Below are positions 30,821-42,712 of a DNA stretch of 64,000 nt, one piece after another. How positions within the stretch are numbered: the first letter of the stretch is position 1; each line of letters opens with the position of its first letter. Made by a program: the position numbers and the translations under genes. The stretch covers positions 499,453 through 563,452 of the forward strand of contig JAGFNQ010002300.1 in assembly GCA_024364735.1 (NCBI GenBank), read 5' to 3'. Below the pieces are notes generated by a model, which saw only the letters and a list, made by a program, of their open reading frames with translations, made no database searches and had not been told where the DNA came from. Source of the stretch: Boesenbergia rotunda. Its lineage: Eukaryota > Streptophyta > Magnoliopsida > Zingiberales > Zingiberaceae.

Positions 30821-33399
30821 ATGGAAGGCTATCGAGCGGAGTGGTATGAGTCTTCAAGAGTGAGGCCGGAGGCTTTGCAAGCGGCCATTGAGGCCTATGA
30901 CATTCCGGCCGAGATGGCGGTGGTGATCCCTAAAGTAGATCAGACGCCGGTGGAGCCTCCCGAAGGTTTCTTTACCTTCTTTCTGGGGCAAGTAGAGTCG
31001 GGGCTCCGCTTCCCCATTCCTCCCTTTTTTTCATGAATGTGACATCCTATTTCGATATCCCCCTTCATCAGATGACTCCTAACGCCTTTGCTCAAATGGG
31101 CGGGTCGTACATTATCTTCAAGCTCTTCTATATCCCCTTGACCCCTCGCCTTTTCCATTCCTTCTTCGTTCCGATCGGCTCACGAGGGGCCTTTAGCTTT
31201 TCTGCGCGTCCTGACCATAGGTTATTAGGAGGGTTCCCTTCCTTGCACAAAGGGTGCAAGGAGAAGTTCTTTTTCATCTGACTGTCTGCGCGACCCTTCA
31301 GTCCTTTCAGCTGGATGGAGGATCTGCTGACTCCTCCCTCGCTATGGAATTTCCTCCATAGTCCAGCCTACCAACATGCTAGGAATATACTCTCCGGTAT
31401 GGAGTTTAGTGACCCAGGACTTGTGCAGAGTGAGGAGCTCATGTACCGAGTGAGTCTTAGCTCTAAAGTGACCCAGATTAGCCCCAGCCTTGGTAAGTTC
31501 ATCTTTTTCATCAATGATTGTTAGTTCTAACTAATATCCTCTTGCCTGGTTATTGCAGAGGAACTCATATTTTTGAGGGCAATGCACCGACTTATCAAGT
31601 GGAAGGAGGCCAACAAGGAGGCTCTGGATCCTCCCCTATCCGCTCCTGGTGCCCCTGGTGCGCCCTCTGCTTCAGCCGAGTCCTCAGAAGGGACTGTTGA
31701 ATCGTCCAGCGAGTATGCCACGCCAGAGCGGGAAGAGGCTCCTGCTGCGCTTCCGCCGTTTGCTGGCCAGGGGACTTCAGATCCGTCGGTTGGCCTGGAG
31801 ATGGGCGTCCCTTCGGAGGATGACCCACCCCGGCTGTTGTCCCTCCGGAGGGGACCCAAAGGAGTCGTCGTCCCCCGCTGCCCCATCAACATCCCAATTC
31901 TCTAGTTGGCAGAAGAGGAAGGCCCCGGAAGGCTTAGACCCCAGATGGAAAAGGCCGCGCCCTAGTGGCTCCAGCACACTTCCGTCTATTCCTGAGGAGG
32001 ATGTTCCACCGTCCGCTGGTGAGGAAGCCATTCCTCTATCTCCACTCTTTTCGTCGACCGCCACTTCTGAGGTAGATGATCAAGCCTCCGGTTCTTCTTC
32101 GGTCGACCCTGCCGAGGTCACGAAGGGTAAGCAAGTATTGCCCACCCAATATCGAATGCAGCTTGACCACCTTCGCAAAAGACTAGATGCAGCGTTGGAG
32201 GCTTCCATGCAATCCTTCCATTCGGTGTAGTTGAAGGAGGTCCTTGCTGAGGGCTCTTCTTCTGAGGGGGCTTCCAACTTGAAGGAGGGCGACTCCGACC
32301 CTTCTACATTGCCACCTGAAACTCCCATTGTCTAGCCACTTTCCCCACGCAGGGGCTCGTCGCCTTCAAGGAGTCGGGTTGACATCCCAAGATCTCAATG
32401 GGGGGAAGCCGTGCGAGTCTCTGCAGAGCCTCTTACTAGCCTCCATGAGTCCCTTTTGAAGGTGCGTGTTCCAGGTACATAGGTTGTTTTCTTGTATACT
32501 TTATAATTCCTTGGGTGCAATGATAGGTGGCTGAAGATTGCCTGACTGCTGGCCGTGGCTTGTACGTCTGGCCAGAGATTGAGGCCTTGACCCGCTGGGC
32601 ACTAAGAGCAGAAGCTGCAGCTGACCATGAGCGCAGAGCGGGACTTATGCAAGCGGGGGTCAACAGAGCTCTCCGAGCGAAGGTGGAGCATCAGCTAGAC
32701 ACTCTGCTGGCCAGGGAGTCCTCCCTCCAGAGTCCCAGGTGCCGAGAACGTCTGGCGTCCGAGAGGGTTATGGTCGTCACCAACGTCCTTCTCCGGGTGA
32801 CTCAAGAGCGGGATTAGCTTCAAGTGAAGTAGAAGAAGTTATCGGGGGATATCCGACTGCTGGAGGCCTCAGCCGGGAGATCGAATGAACGTATCAAAGA
32901 CCAAGCGCACCAGCTTGCCCAGAAGGAGTCTGACCTCATGATGGAGGCTGATCGCTTGTCTGACTTCGAGGAAGATCTGGCCCAGGCACGGTCGGAAATA
33001 TGGGCCACCTCGGACAGGCTTAAGGAGGCTCTGGCGGACCAAGACAAAACGTCTATTGAGATGGAGCAGCTAAAGCGTGTCAAGGAGGTTACTGAGGCTG
33101 AACTGTGCAACCTTCGGGCTGCTGAGTCTTCCTGTATTAAAGAGACCGAGGCAGACTTCAAGGCTAAGTTCCTAAAGTCGGATGAATTCGGCGATATCAT
33201 TGCCGGCCAGGTAATGAAGTGCTTGAAGCAAGGATTCCACAGGGTCGTCGACCAGCTGAGGAAGGCCCAACTTTTGCCTTTGGATGCTGACCTAAGTTTC
33301 ATGAGCATCGACCGATTTTGGGAAGAGCTCCCGCCTGAGGACAAAGAGCTGCAGGGTTATTTGTTATCCGAGAGCTTGGTCCCGATGTACCCTCTTTGA
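30821..33399 (+). pseudogene. Antisense ORF of a Tat-like gypsy element (Transposase_28-like), spliced
   Basis: Long broken gene on the strand opposite gag. Tat-lineage gypsy elements are known to carry such ORFs. The N-terminal domain (30821-31490; RFPIPPFF, FDIPLHQMTPNAF) resembles the family called putative gypsy type transposon. A Pro/Ser-rich acidic middle follows. The C-terminal third (32527-33399) is strongly coiled-coil and ends near IAGQVMKCLKQGFHRVVDQLR, cut here to motif level. Two short introns fit consensus: 31493-31558 (gtaag...gcag) and 32462-32526 (gtgcg...atag). Breaks are a T-run frameshift near 31030, a TGA at 31279, a frameshift near 31900, and stops near 32228, 32333 and 32816. 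Function of the family is unknown. Confidence 0.7.
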
Positions 33400-33566
33400 T
33401 TATAGTGAAAATATTTATTGGTCATACTGTCCTGAGTATGCTTTTGCGTTTGTCTCCTTGTAATGTTTGTCTTCATCGTGAGGACCAAGAGCGTAGAAGG
33501 ATCAGTGTTTCTCTCTGACCCAAGGAGCCAGATTGCCCATTATACTTCTTGGAAAATAGGTATTCC
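33400..33566. other. Element C sequence before the nested solo LTR
   Basis: Short untranslated stretch after the antisense gene; its last five bases, ATTCC, are duplicated at 35523-35527. Confidence 0.6.
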
Positions 33567-35522
33567 TGTTAGTAGGAGCCTTATGGCCAATTATGTGATG
33601 ATTGACTAAGGATATTTTGTATCATATTCTATCATTATTAAAGGCATGTTTGGTTATTATACTTACTATATTTTTGTGCCAAATAACTAAGTATAATAAT
33701 GTCCTTGTGTAGTAGGTTCTTATCTACATTATATCGATTGGTTGAATCGATAGTGAGATAATATAGAGAACACTATACTAAATTATTCCTAGTCAAGCAT
33801 TAATATTCAGGGGCAATATTAATGCATGGAGACTAGTATGTAGGTCAATTGATGACTTAAGCTCACAATTCATAGATATGTGATATCAAGTTAACACATG
33901 AGTATATATTAGAGAATATGTACTGAATTGACCCGCCATGAAAAAATTTCATAGATTGTCATATGAGTGTCATAAACTTTCTCATGTGACTATTGGTATG
34001 AATAGTCCTTAGAATTGAAGTCACTACAGTTCCCTACATAAGGAGTTATGTACTTTGGTATCGTCAAATGTCACCCGTAATAGGGTGGACTATAAAGGCG
34101 ATCATTGGGTATGTAATGAATTATGCGGAGGGATGTGAGTGATGTAGATGAGATCTATCCCTCCCATATGATGGAAGTGATATCTGTGGGCCCCTTGATC
34201 GAGTAGGACTACTAAAACGTATGGCTATGCTCAAATGAGTCAATATGAGATATTGAGCTCATTTATTTGAGTGAGTCTACTCGGGGATCAAGAAACACAA
34301 AGATTGATTGAGGATGACACGGTCTATGCCTCATTGGTCAATCTAGATAACAAGGATAGAAGGACAAGGCCATACATTATCATAGTCACGGAGGTTTAGT
34401 CGGATCTCGACTTTTCTTATTACTTGGGTAGCAATGATGCATTGCTAGATGCCGCTCATTGCTTATGTGTCTAAAGCGTTTAGACGCATTGCCAACGTCA
34501 CGAGAACCTATTGGGTCACACACTAAGGACATGATGCTTCGGGAGCCCAAGTTGGGAACTCGGGAGATCTGAGCCTGAGTTAGGAACTCGGGAGGTCAAT
34601 TCGGGAGCTCGAGTTGGGAACTCGGGAGCGCGGATCGGGAGCTCGGCACTCGGCAGACTCGGCTAGGAGCTCGGCAGACTGGGACGGGAGCTCGGCACTT
34701 GGTAGACTGAGCTAGGAGCTTGGCAGACTGGGTCGGGAGCTCGGCACTCGGTAGACTAAGCTAGGAGCTCGACAGACTGGGTCGGGAGCTCGGCACTCAG
34801 CAGACTGAGCTGGGAGCTCAGCAGACTGGGCTGGGAGCTCGGCAAACTGGGTCGGGAGCTCGGCACTCGGCAGACTTGGTCGGGAGCTCGGGGACTTGGT
34901 CGGCAGACTTGGTCGGGAGCTCGAGGACTTGCTCGGGAGACCTGGTCGGAAGCCCGAGAGGCCCGGCCAGAATTTCATGGAAATTCATTAAAGTGTTTAA
35001 TGAAGGAAAGAGAAAAGTCTCTCTTCATTGGTTGAAGAGGAGATGAAGAGTCACATGAAAAGATTTACTTTTTATTGGCTTTAACGAAGGGAAGTCAAAG
35101 AGACAAAAGACTCTTCATATTCATGGGATAAATATAAAAGAGGTTCTAGTCATTTTGAATGAAGTAAGTATGCTTTTCTTTCTTCCTTTCCTCTCTTCTT
35201 CCTCTCCTCTCTCTTGGCCGATACCCTTGTGGGTTCTTAGTGATCTTATGAACTACCTCAAGTTGCTAGCACAACTAAGGTAGTTCTCCTGAAGTTGAGA
35301 GATTGTGTCCGTGTGGATACGAATAGAGGCACGGACACTTGAACGTGCAAGAGATCCGGCGCATCTTGGACGAGCAGGATAAGCAAAGGGCACGCTCCAA
35401 AGGTATATCTTCTTTAGAAGTAGATGTAGATCAACTTTGTATGAGTTTTTCTTTCGCATAGATCACCCGAGGGTTCTTGTTTCCGCTGCATTTTTATGTT
35501 TTGTTGCCGGGAGAACCCAACA
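33567..35522 (+). mobile_element. Solo copia-type LTR, 1956 bp, TSD ATTCC
   Basis: TGTTAGTAGG...GAACCCAACA flanked by perfect ATTCC duplications (33562-33566 and 35523-35527). A TATA box (aatataaaag, 35131-35140) and a pyrimidine-rich R/U5 part ending in tttccgctgc support the plus orientation. No internal region is present, so it arose by LTR-LTR recombination. It has a gggagctcgg repeat block. Confidence 0.85.
34540..34965. repeat. GGGAGCTCGGCACTCGGCAGACT tandem block
   Basis: Irregular tandem units of about 20-50 bp built from gggagctcgg and cggcagact(t/g)gg, located in U3 of the solo LTR upstream of TATA. The minus-strand frame here translates the repeat and is not a gene. Confidence 0.75.
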
Positions 35523-36989
35523 ATTCCCTCTCAGGTCCTGGGATAAGGGAGTCAGGGAGCCACTACTAGTCCTCCTGTGACGACAGGTGTCTTCTAGGGG
35601 TTTCGGGTTTGATCTTGGGTGTAGATCTCCCCAAGGTGGCCCCGAAAGCCCAACCGCCAGGCCCGCAGTTGTTCACCTGTGGGACCCATGTTGACTCTTT
35701 TCTCTATTAAGTGTGTGCGGCCTCCGACCGTCGTCTCCGAACCCCAGGCAATCCATTGAATTGACCCATAATGATTTGTAAATTCCCAAGCACCGCCGGG
35801 GCATGCCAATCGACGGTGACGGAAAAGATGCGACGCTTCAGAATTGACGTTTATTACTGCTCCTGCGCCGTGCCCTCATTAAATGCGGAGGGGCAGCCAT
35901 TTCTATAAAGGCAGAAGGCCGACGCGTTCATTCTCATCCGTCTTCCCTTCCCCTTCTCATGGACCAGGAAAGAAAAAGAGGTTGTAGCCTGGAAGGGAAC
36001 CCGACGAGGGAGGAGGTTCACCGCCTAGAAGGGTGCGAAGCCCCGTCTGCCCAGGCTAAGTTAGGTGCTCCAAGAATCCCCTATGAGGTGTACCACCTTC
36101 CGGTACATCCTCCCTCGTCCCCCCTTCCAACAGGGGTTTTCTGCATCACTGGGGAGCATGGCAGAGATGATATCTCACCTTTCCCGGGAGAGCATGGAGG
36201 AGATGACTCTACATGTTTCACCAGAGAGTCCAGAGAAGCCATTACATGCTTCGCCGGGGGGCATGACAAAGATGATATCATTTGATTCACCCGGGAGCAT
36301 CTCCTGGTAGTTCATCTCCTGCCCATCTCCAGGTGCTCTCCCCCCCCTGATCGTTCATTTCCCCGAGTTTAGGGCATCGACCATCAGTCGGTCTTGGAGT
36401 AGTTTATCATCCGAGGAGGAGTTGTAGTTGTTGCTCCCCCTCCTCTTCCCTTTGTATTTTGGAATTCTTCTTTACTCTTGAATGTGAGTCGACTGTAATC
36501 AGAGTCTTTGAATGAAACTATTCCATCCATGTGTACCCCAAGTTGTTCCTGTTCCTCTTTCGTCCGTGAATGGTCATGAGAAGGGAGGACCCAGAAGTCC
36601 CAGCCACAGTTGAAAAATTCAAGGATCCTAACCATAATAAAGATAGCTCCCCGCTTACCCACCCCTGCAGGACGGTTCCGAACTACGCGACCATGCGGAG
36701 ATGCTGAAGCGATAGGGAAGAACCCAAGTAAAGGAGTGATCTCCTCTACTGGATCCACTGATTGTATCCCCTATTCTTTGTATTCCCTTGAGATGTCATT
36801 ATCAATGTATTTTTCGTAGAGATGAAGGAAATACTTGTTATCTCTGTTGTATAAGCGCTTCGAGCAGTAACCCGATATACTGCTGGTTTTACCTTGTCTG
36901 GGAATGCTTGTTTCATATTAGGTAGGTTGTCTGTTAACCTTTTATCCTCGAGCCTCCTTCATTTCCCCGTTGGAGGTGGTAGGGGCTGC
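35523..36989. other. Element C region of unknown role
   Basis: The solo LTR interrupts this sequence. A TATA-like ttctataaaggc (near 35910) precedes an ATG at 35959 that opens a 108-codon frame (to 36285) with repeated GEHGRDD / GEHGGDD motifs. I recognise no family. Its layout (GC-rich leader, TATA, short 5' UTR) looks like a second plus-strand promoter, but the frame is short and may be chance. Confidence 0.35.
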
Positions 36990-37034
36990 GTAGATATTGG
37001 TTGGGTATCTGCAACACTCAGCCCAAGTCTAAGT

Positions 37035-38081
37035 TGTAGGATCGTTTCCGGTACGCTAGAGGGGGTGAATAGCGTATCTTCGATTCTTTTCACCTACGTT
37101 GTTAGTTGCGCAGCGGAAATACAAACAAAATAAAAACTAACAACAATAAAGAACGCTAACAAACCGATTTACTTGGTATCCACCCCGGACGGGTGACTAA
37201 TCCAAGAATCCGTCGGTGGATCACTCCCCGGATAACCTTCGGCTAGCTCTCGTCACTCCTTATGGGTGGAGAAACCTCGCCACAACACCTTGACACGACC
37301 TGAGCATAAAGACTACTATTTGGCCCTTAACCAAGACCAAACATGTCAAGAATCTCAGCCACCACGAAGTCCTCTTTAAATAGGACTCGGGCTGAAACCC
37401 TCGCTACCAGTCGATTGCCCCCAGGGCAGTCGACTGGTGCTACTGAAATTCGACCGTTGCACCCCAACATTCGAATTCTCAGCCAACTCACCAGCCACCT
37501 ACCAGTCGACTGCCCCCAGGGCAGTCGACTGGTCCCAGGGCAGTCGACTGGTCCTAAGGCTGAGACCTTTCTGTGAGTTCCATTAGTCGACTGCCCCCAG
37601 ACCAGTCGACTGGTCTACTCACTCACCTAAGGTTACCCTTCCTGAGTACATTTCACTTCGCACTCAAACCCTAGGACTTTCCTGAGTACAATCACACAGC
37701 ACTCGTACCCTCACGACTCGACTGACTCCTCCACAGCAGCCTCGACTGTTGCCTTCGCGCCATCTTCATCTTCAGCTCCCGTCCCTCGGATGCACGCAAG
37801 CCTCCAGCTTGCCTCCATGCCATCCTTCATGCATGCCTCGAAGTCCGTGCCCCTCAGCTCATCGTCCCTGCTGTCCAAGATCCCTCGGGTATACATAAGC
37901 CTCCAGCTTGTCTCCATGCCATCCTTCACCGTACCGAGGCCGTCCAGTTAAGTCCATATGTGTACCTGTACAACCTGCACACTCAACATATACATATAAG
38001 AACACAAGGGTAAACCTAACTTAAATCCTTTGCCCAAACATCAAAATACTTGGTCACTCCGGACCATAGATTGCCTCAACA
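37035..38081 (-). mobile_element. Solo Sirevirus-like LTR, 1047 bp, TSD TAAGT
   Basis: Minus strand TGTTGAGGCAATC...GATCCTACA, flanked by perfect TAAGT (37030-37034 and 38082-38086) within an 83-bp repeat unit. U3 carries tttgatgtttg near its start, as does the LTR at 3127. The R/U5 part has ttgttagcgtt and tttccgctgc, as in the copy B LTR. Palindromes with cagtcgactg arms lie at 37405-37610. Confidence 0.85.
37405..37610. repeat. CCAGTCGACTGCCC...GGGCAGTCGACTGG palindromes
   Basis: Four or five palindromes with arms ccagtcgactg, one pair nearly perfect over 30 bp. This is the counterpart of the GATCGGTC palindromes in A and B, with a different arm sequence. Confidence 0.8.
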
Positions 38082-40523
38082 TAAGTACCTTGGGCATCCG
38101 TAGTGCGGCGAGGCATTAGGGTTTTTATTTCTCGGTCGGGCGTCTGTAGCACCCAGACCAAGACTAAGTACCCCGAGCATCCGCAGCACCGTGAGGTATT
38201 AGGATTTTGTTTCTTGGTTGGGCATTCGTAGCACCCAGACCAAGCCTAAGTACCCTGGGCATCCGCAGCAACGTGAGGTATTAGAGTTTTGGTTTCTTGG
38301 TTGGGCGTCCGTAGCACCCAGACCAAGCCTAAGTACCTCAGGCATCCGCATCACTGCGAGGCATTAGGATTTTTATTTCTTGGTTGGGCGTCCATAGCAC
38401 CCATACCAAGCATAAGTACCCAGCACCGCGAGACATTAGGATTTTGGTTTCTTGGTTAGGCGTCCATAGCACCCAGACTAAGCCTAAGTACCTCGGGCAT
38501 CTACAGCACCGCAAGACATTAGGGTTTTTATTTCTTGGTTGGGCGTCTGTAGCACCCAGACCAAGCCTAGATACCCCGGGCATCCATAGCACCGCGAGGT
38601 ATTAGGGTTTTTGTTTCTTGGTTAGGCATCCATAGCACCCAGACCCAACCTAAATACCTCGGGTATCCGCAGCACCATGAGACATTAGGGTTTTTATTTC
38701 TTGGTTGGGTGTCTGTAGCACCCAGACCAAGCCTAAGTACCTCGGGAATCCGCAGCACCGCGAGACATTAGGGGTTTTATTTCTTGGTTGGGCGTCTGCT
38801 AGACCAAGCCTAAGTATCCCAGGGATCCGCAGCTCCGCGAGGTATTAGGGTTTTGTTTCTTTGTTGGGCGTCCATAACATTCAGATCAAGCCTATGTACC
38901 TCAGTCATCCGCAGCACCGCGAGGTTTTGGTTTCTTGGTTGGGCATCCGTAGCACCCAAACCAAGCATAAGTACCTCGGGCAACCGTAACATCGCGAGGC
39001 ATTAGGGTTTTGGTTTCTTGGTTGGGCGTCCGTAGCACCCAGACCAAGCCTAGGTACCCTGGGTATCCGCAGCACCGTGAGACATTAGGGTTTTTATTTC
39101 TTGTTTGGGCATCTATAGCACTAAGACTAAGCCTAAGTACCTCGGGCATCCGCAGCACCGCGAGACATTAGGGTTTTTATTTCTATGTTGGGCGTCTGTA
39201 GTACCCAGACCAAGCCTAAGTACCCCGGGCATTCGCAGCATCGCGAGGTATTAGGGTTTTTGTTTCTTAGTTGGGCGTCCGTAGCATCGAGACCCAGCCT
39301 AAGTACCTCGGGCATCCGCAGCACCGCGAGGCATTAGTGTATTCATTTCTTGGTTAGGCGTCTGCTAGACCAAGCCTATGTACCCCGAGCATCCGCTGCA
39401 CCGCGAGGTATTAGGGTTTGTTTCTTGGTTGGGCGTCCATAGCACCCAGACCAAGCCTAGGTACCTTGGGCATCCACAGCACCGCGAGGTATTAGGGTTT
39501 TTATTTCTTGGTTGGGCGTCTGTAGCACCCAGACCAAGCCTAAGTATCTTGGGCATTCGCAACACTGCGAGGCATTAGGATTTTTATTTCTTAGTTAGGC
39601 GTCTATAGCACCCAGACCAAGCCTAAGTACCCCGGACATCCGCAGCACCGCGAGATATTAGGGTTTTTGTTTCTTGGTTGGGCGTCCGTAGCACCCAGGC
39701 CTAGCCTAAGTACCTCGGGCATCCGCAGCACCATGAGGCATTAGGATTTTTATTTCTTGGTTGGGCATCTGCTAGACCAAGCCTATGTACCCCGAGCATC
39801 CGCAACTCCGTGAGATATTTGGGTTTTGTTTCTTAGTTGGGAGTCCGTAGCACCTAGACCAAGCCTAAATACCTCAGGAATCCGCAGCACCGCAAGACAT
39901 TAGGGTTTTAGTTTCTTGGTTGGGCGTCCGTAGCACCCAAACCAAGCCTAAGTATCTCAGGCCGGGCATCCGCAGCACCGCTAGGTATGGTTTTGGTTTC
40001 TTGGTTGGGCATATGTAGCACCCAGACTAAGCCTAGGTACCCCCGGCATCCGCAGCACCGCGAGGCATTAAGGTTTTTATTTCTTGGTTGGGTGTCTGTA
40101 GCACCCAGACCAAGCCTAAGTACCCCGGGCATCCGCAGCACTGTGAGGTATTAGGGTGTTTGTTTCTTTGTTGGGCGTCTGTAGTACCCAGACCCAGCCT
40201 AAGTACCTCGGGCATCCGCAGCACCGCGAGGCATTAGGATTTTTATTTCTTGGTTGGGCGTCTGCCAGACCAAGCCTAAGTACCTCGCGCATCCGCAACA
40301 CTGCGAGGTATTAGGGTTTTGGTTTCTTGGTTGGGCGTTCGTAGCACCCAGACCAAGCCTAAGTACCTCGGGCGTCTGTAGTACCGCGAGGCATTAGGGT
40401 TTTGGTTTCTTGGTTGAGCGCCCATAGCACCCAGACCAAGCCTAAGTACCTCGGGCATCCGCAGCACTGTGAGATATTAGTGTTTTGTCAGATGTACTGG
40501 CACTTTTCTGATGACACATTACT

Positions 40524-41162
40524 TTATTTCATGAATTCACTGCAAGACAGCAAGGTTACACAGGCGAATACATAGTATGTCATACAAATCTTACCGGGGG
40601 TGACAGGATCAGAGATAGTTGGCCGGCTATGGCCTCTTGAGCTTTTCCCCTGCCCTCCTGTAAATGGCCGCTTCCTCCAGTTAGCCTTCCTGCGCCCTCG
40701 GGGGTTTCCAGGACTCCGATCTGACTTCCCCATTGTAGCATCGCTGAGACACCAGTTGGTCCCTGTGACTTCAGCCACTCGGTTGCCTACCAGGAATTTT
40801 ATCTTCTGGTGGCAGACAGAGACCACCACCTGGAAGACACTGAGCGCCGGACGACCCAAGATGGGGTTGTAGGATGAGGGAGCGTCCACGATCAAATATG
40901 GTGTCCTCCTGGTCCTCTCGAGTAGGTCGCTGCCCATTGATAGCGATAAGGTGATTTGCCCTATCGGCTGTACTCGATACCCGGTGAAGTTGAACAGCGG
41001 GGTTGAGACCTGAAGTAGTTCATCCTCGTCGATCTTCATTTGATCCAGAGCAGCCTTGTACAGGATGTTCACGGATCTTCCTGTATCCACGAAGATGCGC
41101 ATGACCTCATAGTTGGCGATGCGGGCAAGGATCACCAGGGCGTCTTCACGGGGAGCTTCCAC
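40524..41162 (-). pseudogene. Element C aspartic protease region
   Basis: Retroviral-type protease of a Tat-like gypsy element. The active-site triplet is in IFVDTGRSVNILY (a DTGRS variant of the usual DTGSS), followed by FTGYRVQPIGQI, YLIVDAPSSYNPILGRPAL and HQKIKFLVGN. These are standard family landmarks in the right order over about 140 residues. The frame ends at 40524 with basic sequence. RT, RNase H and integrase, which should follow on the minus strand, are absent: the 83-bp array begins 30 bp on. Protease cannot therefore be part of a full Pol here. Confidence 0.85.
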
Positions 41163-42663
41163 CTCTTCCTAGTCTTCAGGGCCGAACGAGATCGTAGGGC
41201 CATGATCCTGACTCCGGCTCGTCCCAATCGCATAGTTCTCCAGACACCGAGTGTTGGACTTCCTTGCTCGATGGGAATCTCCTCCGGTGGGTCCCTTGAG
41301 ATTACTTCTACATGTCCAGAAGGCGGGCCGCGTGCAGGGGCCTTGCCCTTCCTAGGGTCTCTTTCCAAGGAGGGAGACCTACGGGGTGCAATCCCCCAGC
41401 TCCTTCCCCTTGACCGCGACCGAGACCGGTGTCGGGTCTCGTTTTCTCCTGATTGCCTCCGTATGGGAGAAAGGCTTCGCTGAGGGGAATTCTGGCGATA
41501 CCTTGTCTTCTTCCACTTCCTCCGAGGTTTGGGGTCTGCCTCTTCACTTAATTTTTTCTTCAAGGCATGAAACTCCTTGGTGGAATGTGTAGTACTGTCA
41601 TGAAAGCCGCAGTACTTCATCATTGGCTCTGGCTGCTTGGTGTCCACTGTCTCGACCAGTTTCCGTCTACCGACCTACTAGTCCTTGCCCGGGTGAAGGT
41701 CTTTTTCTCGGGTTGGAGCTGGGGGTTCCCTCCTCTCGGACCGGGTAACGGCTTGAGGGGAGACTTCAGTTGGTTCCTTGCGACGGGCGAATTGCTCCTC
41801 CTCCACGTTGACGTGCTTGACCGAACACCCCAGAAGATCATCGAAGCTGGCGGGTGACTTCTTCACCAAGAACCGAAAAATATCCCCTTCCGAGTGCCCT
41901 TGGGTAGAGGCGCTAACGAGGATTTCCGACGTCGCACTTGACACATCTTGTGCCACCCGGTTGAACCGCTGGATGTACTCCTTGAGTGGCTCTTTCGGCT
42001 TCTGCTTGAGAGCGAATAGGTTGAGTGTCGTCTTCTGATAGCAGCGGCTACTGGTGAAGTGGTGGAGGAAGGCGATTCTAAACTCCAAGAAGGAGTTGAT
42101 AGAACCTGGGGGCAGCCGCTGGAACCATCGTTGGGCTGCTCCGTATAGGGTGTTCAAGAACACCCGACACTTTATACCGTCGGTATACTGGTGTAGGAGT
42201 GTCGCATTCTCAAACTTACAGATATGATCCTCCGAATCTGTCTTCCCATCGTAATCAGCAATCCCAGGCCCGTGAAACTGCTTCGGCATGGGATCTTCTA
42301 CAATCTCGGATGAGAAGGGAGTAGAGGGAGCCTTAGAGGAGGCCTTAGGTTCCTCCCTCTTTCCCCGCCCCTCTTCGTGTCTCAGCGCACTAGAGGCTAC
42401 CGAGTTGGCCTTCTCAATGTCTCCAAGAGAGTCTCGCCGGTGGTCCAGGGCTGCTCCGACGCGTCACCCCGGTGGTGTGACGGATCTTCGTGGTTGGGGG
42501 TGCGAGATGGAGATTCTGGGGATCTCCTCCCGCACAGAAACACCATACTGCGAGGCGGCTTGCTCGATTTGGTGTTGTTCGAGCGCCCCTTTGATGGCGT
42601 TGGCCACCAAGCGATCCAGTGGGCTTTTGTCAGGACAATGGATTGTCTCGCTAGCTCTGCCAT
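41132..42663 (-). pseudogene. Element C gag (Ty3/gypsy, Tat-like)
   Basis: Gag starts at ATG 42663, 28 bp inside the primer-binding site. An N-terminal variable part (42397-42663) is followed after a frameshift by the retrotrans_gag domain (41678-42289: FHGPGIADYDGKTDSEDH, GAAQRWFQRLPPGSI, FLEFRIAFLHHF, EYIQRFNRVAQ). A further frameshift leads to 41132-41647, which has YCGFHDSTTHSTKEF, the Cys/His motif typical of Tat gags, and an Arg/Ser-rich tail. It overlaps the protease frame by 31 bp. At least two frameshifts make it non-functional in this copy. Confidence 0.85.
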
Positions 42664-42690
42664 CAGTGCTCCTTCTGGTGCTTTACTGAA

Positions 42691-42708
42691 TTCCCACAGA
42701 CGACGCCA
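42691..42708 (-). other. Primer-binding site of element C
   Basis: Minus strand TGGCGTCGTCTGTGGGAA, very like the tRNA-Arg-type sites used by Tat/Ogre gypsy elements (TGGCGCCGT...). Four bases separate it from the CA end of the LTR. Confidence 0.7.
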
Positions 42709-42712
42709 AACT

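Larger units (their letters stand above)
36990..40490. repeat. Array of ~83-bp tandem repeats (about 29 units)
   Basis: Units carry the anchors taagtacctcgggcatccg, cagcaccgcgaggcattagg and cttggttgggcgtc, followed by gtagcacccagaccaagc. Unit length is mostly 82-84 bp, with shorter variants (gtctgctagaccaagc) near 38798, 39360, 39768 and 40258. The array is split by a solo LTR (37035-38081); about half a unit lies left of it. The location, between gag-protease and the 3' part of a Tat-like element, matches the known tendency of these elements' untranslated regions to hold satellite-like repeats. Unit length is not divisible by three, so the many short minus-strand frames (about 60-85 codons) are artefacts. 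Confidence 0.9.

Noticed and set aside
38338..40467. A series of minus-strand frames of 60-85 codons starting MLRMPEVLRLGLGA or similar
   Set aside because: They are translations of the 83-bp tandem unit, whose length is not a multiple of three; no single long frame exists.
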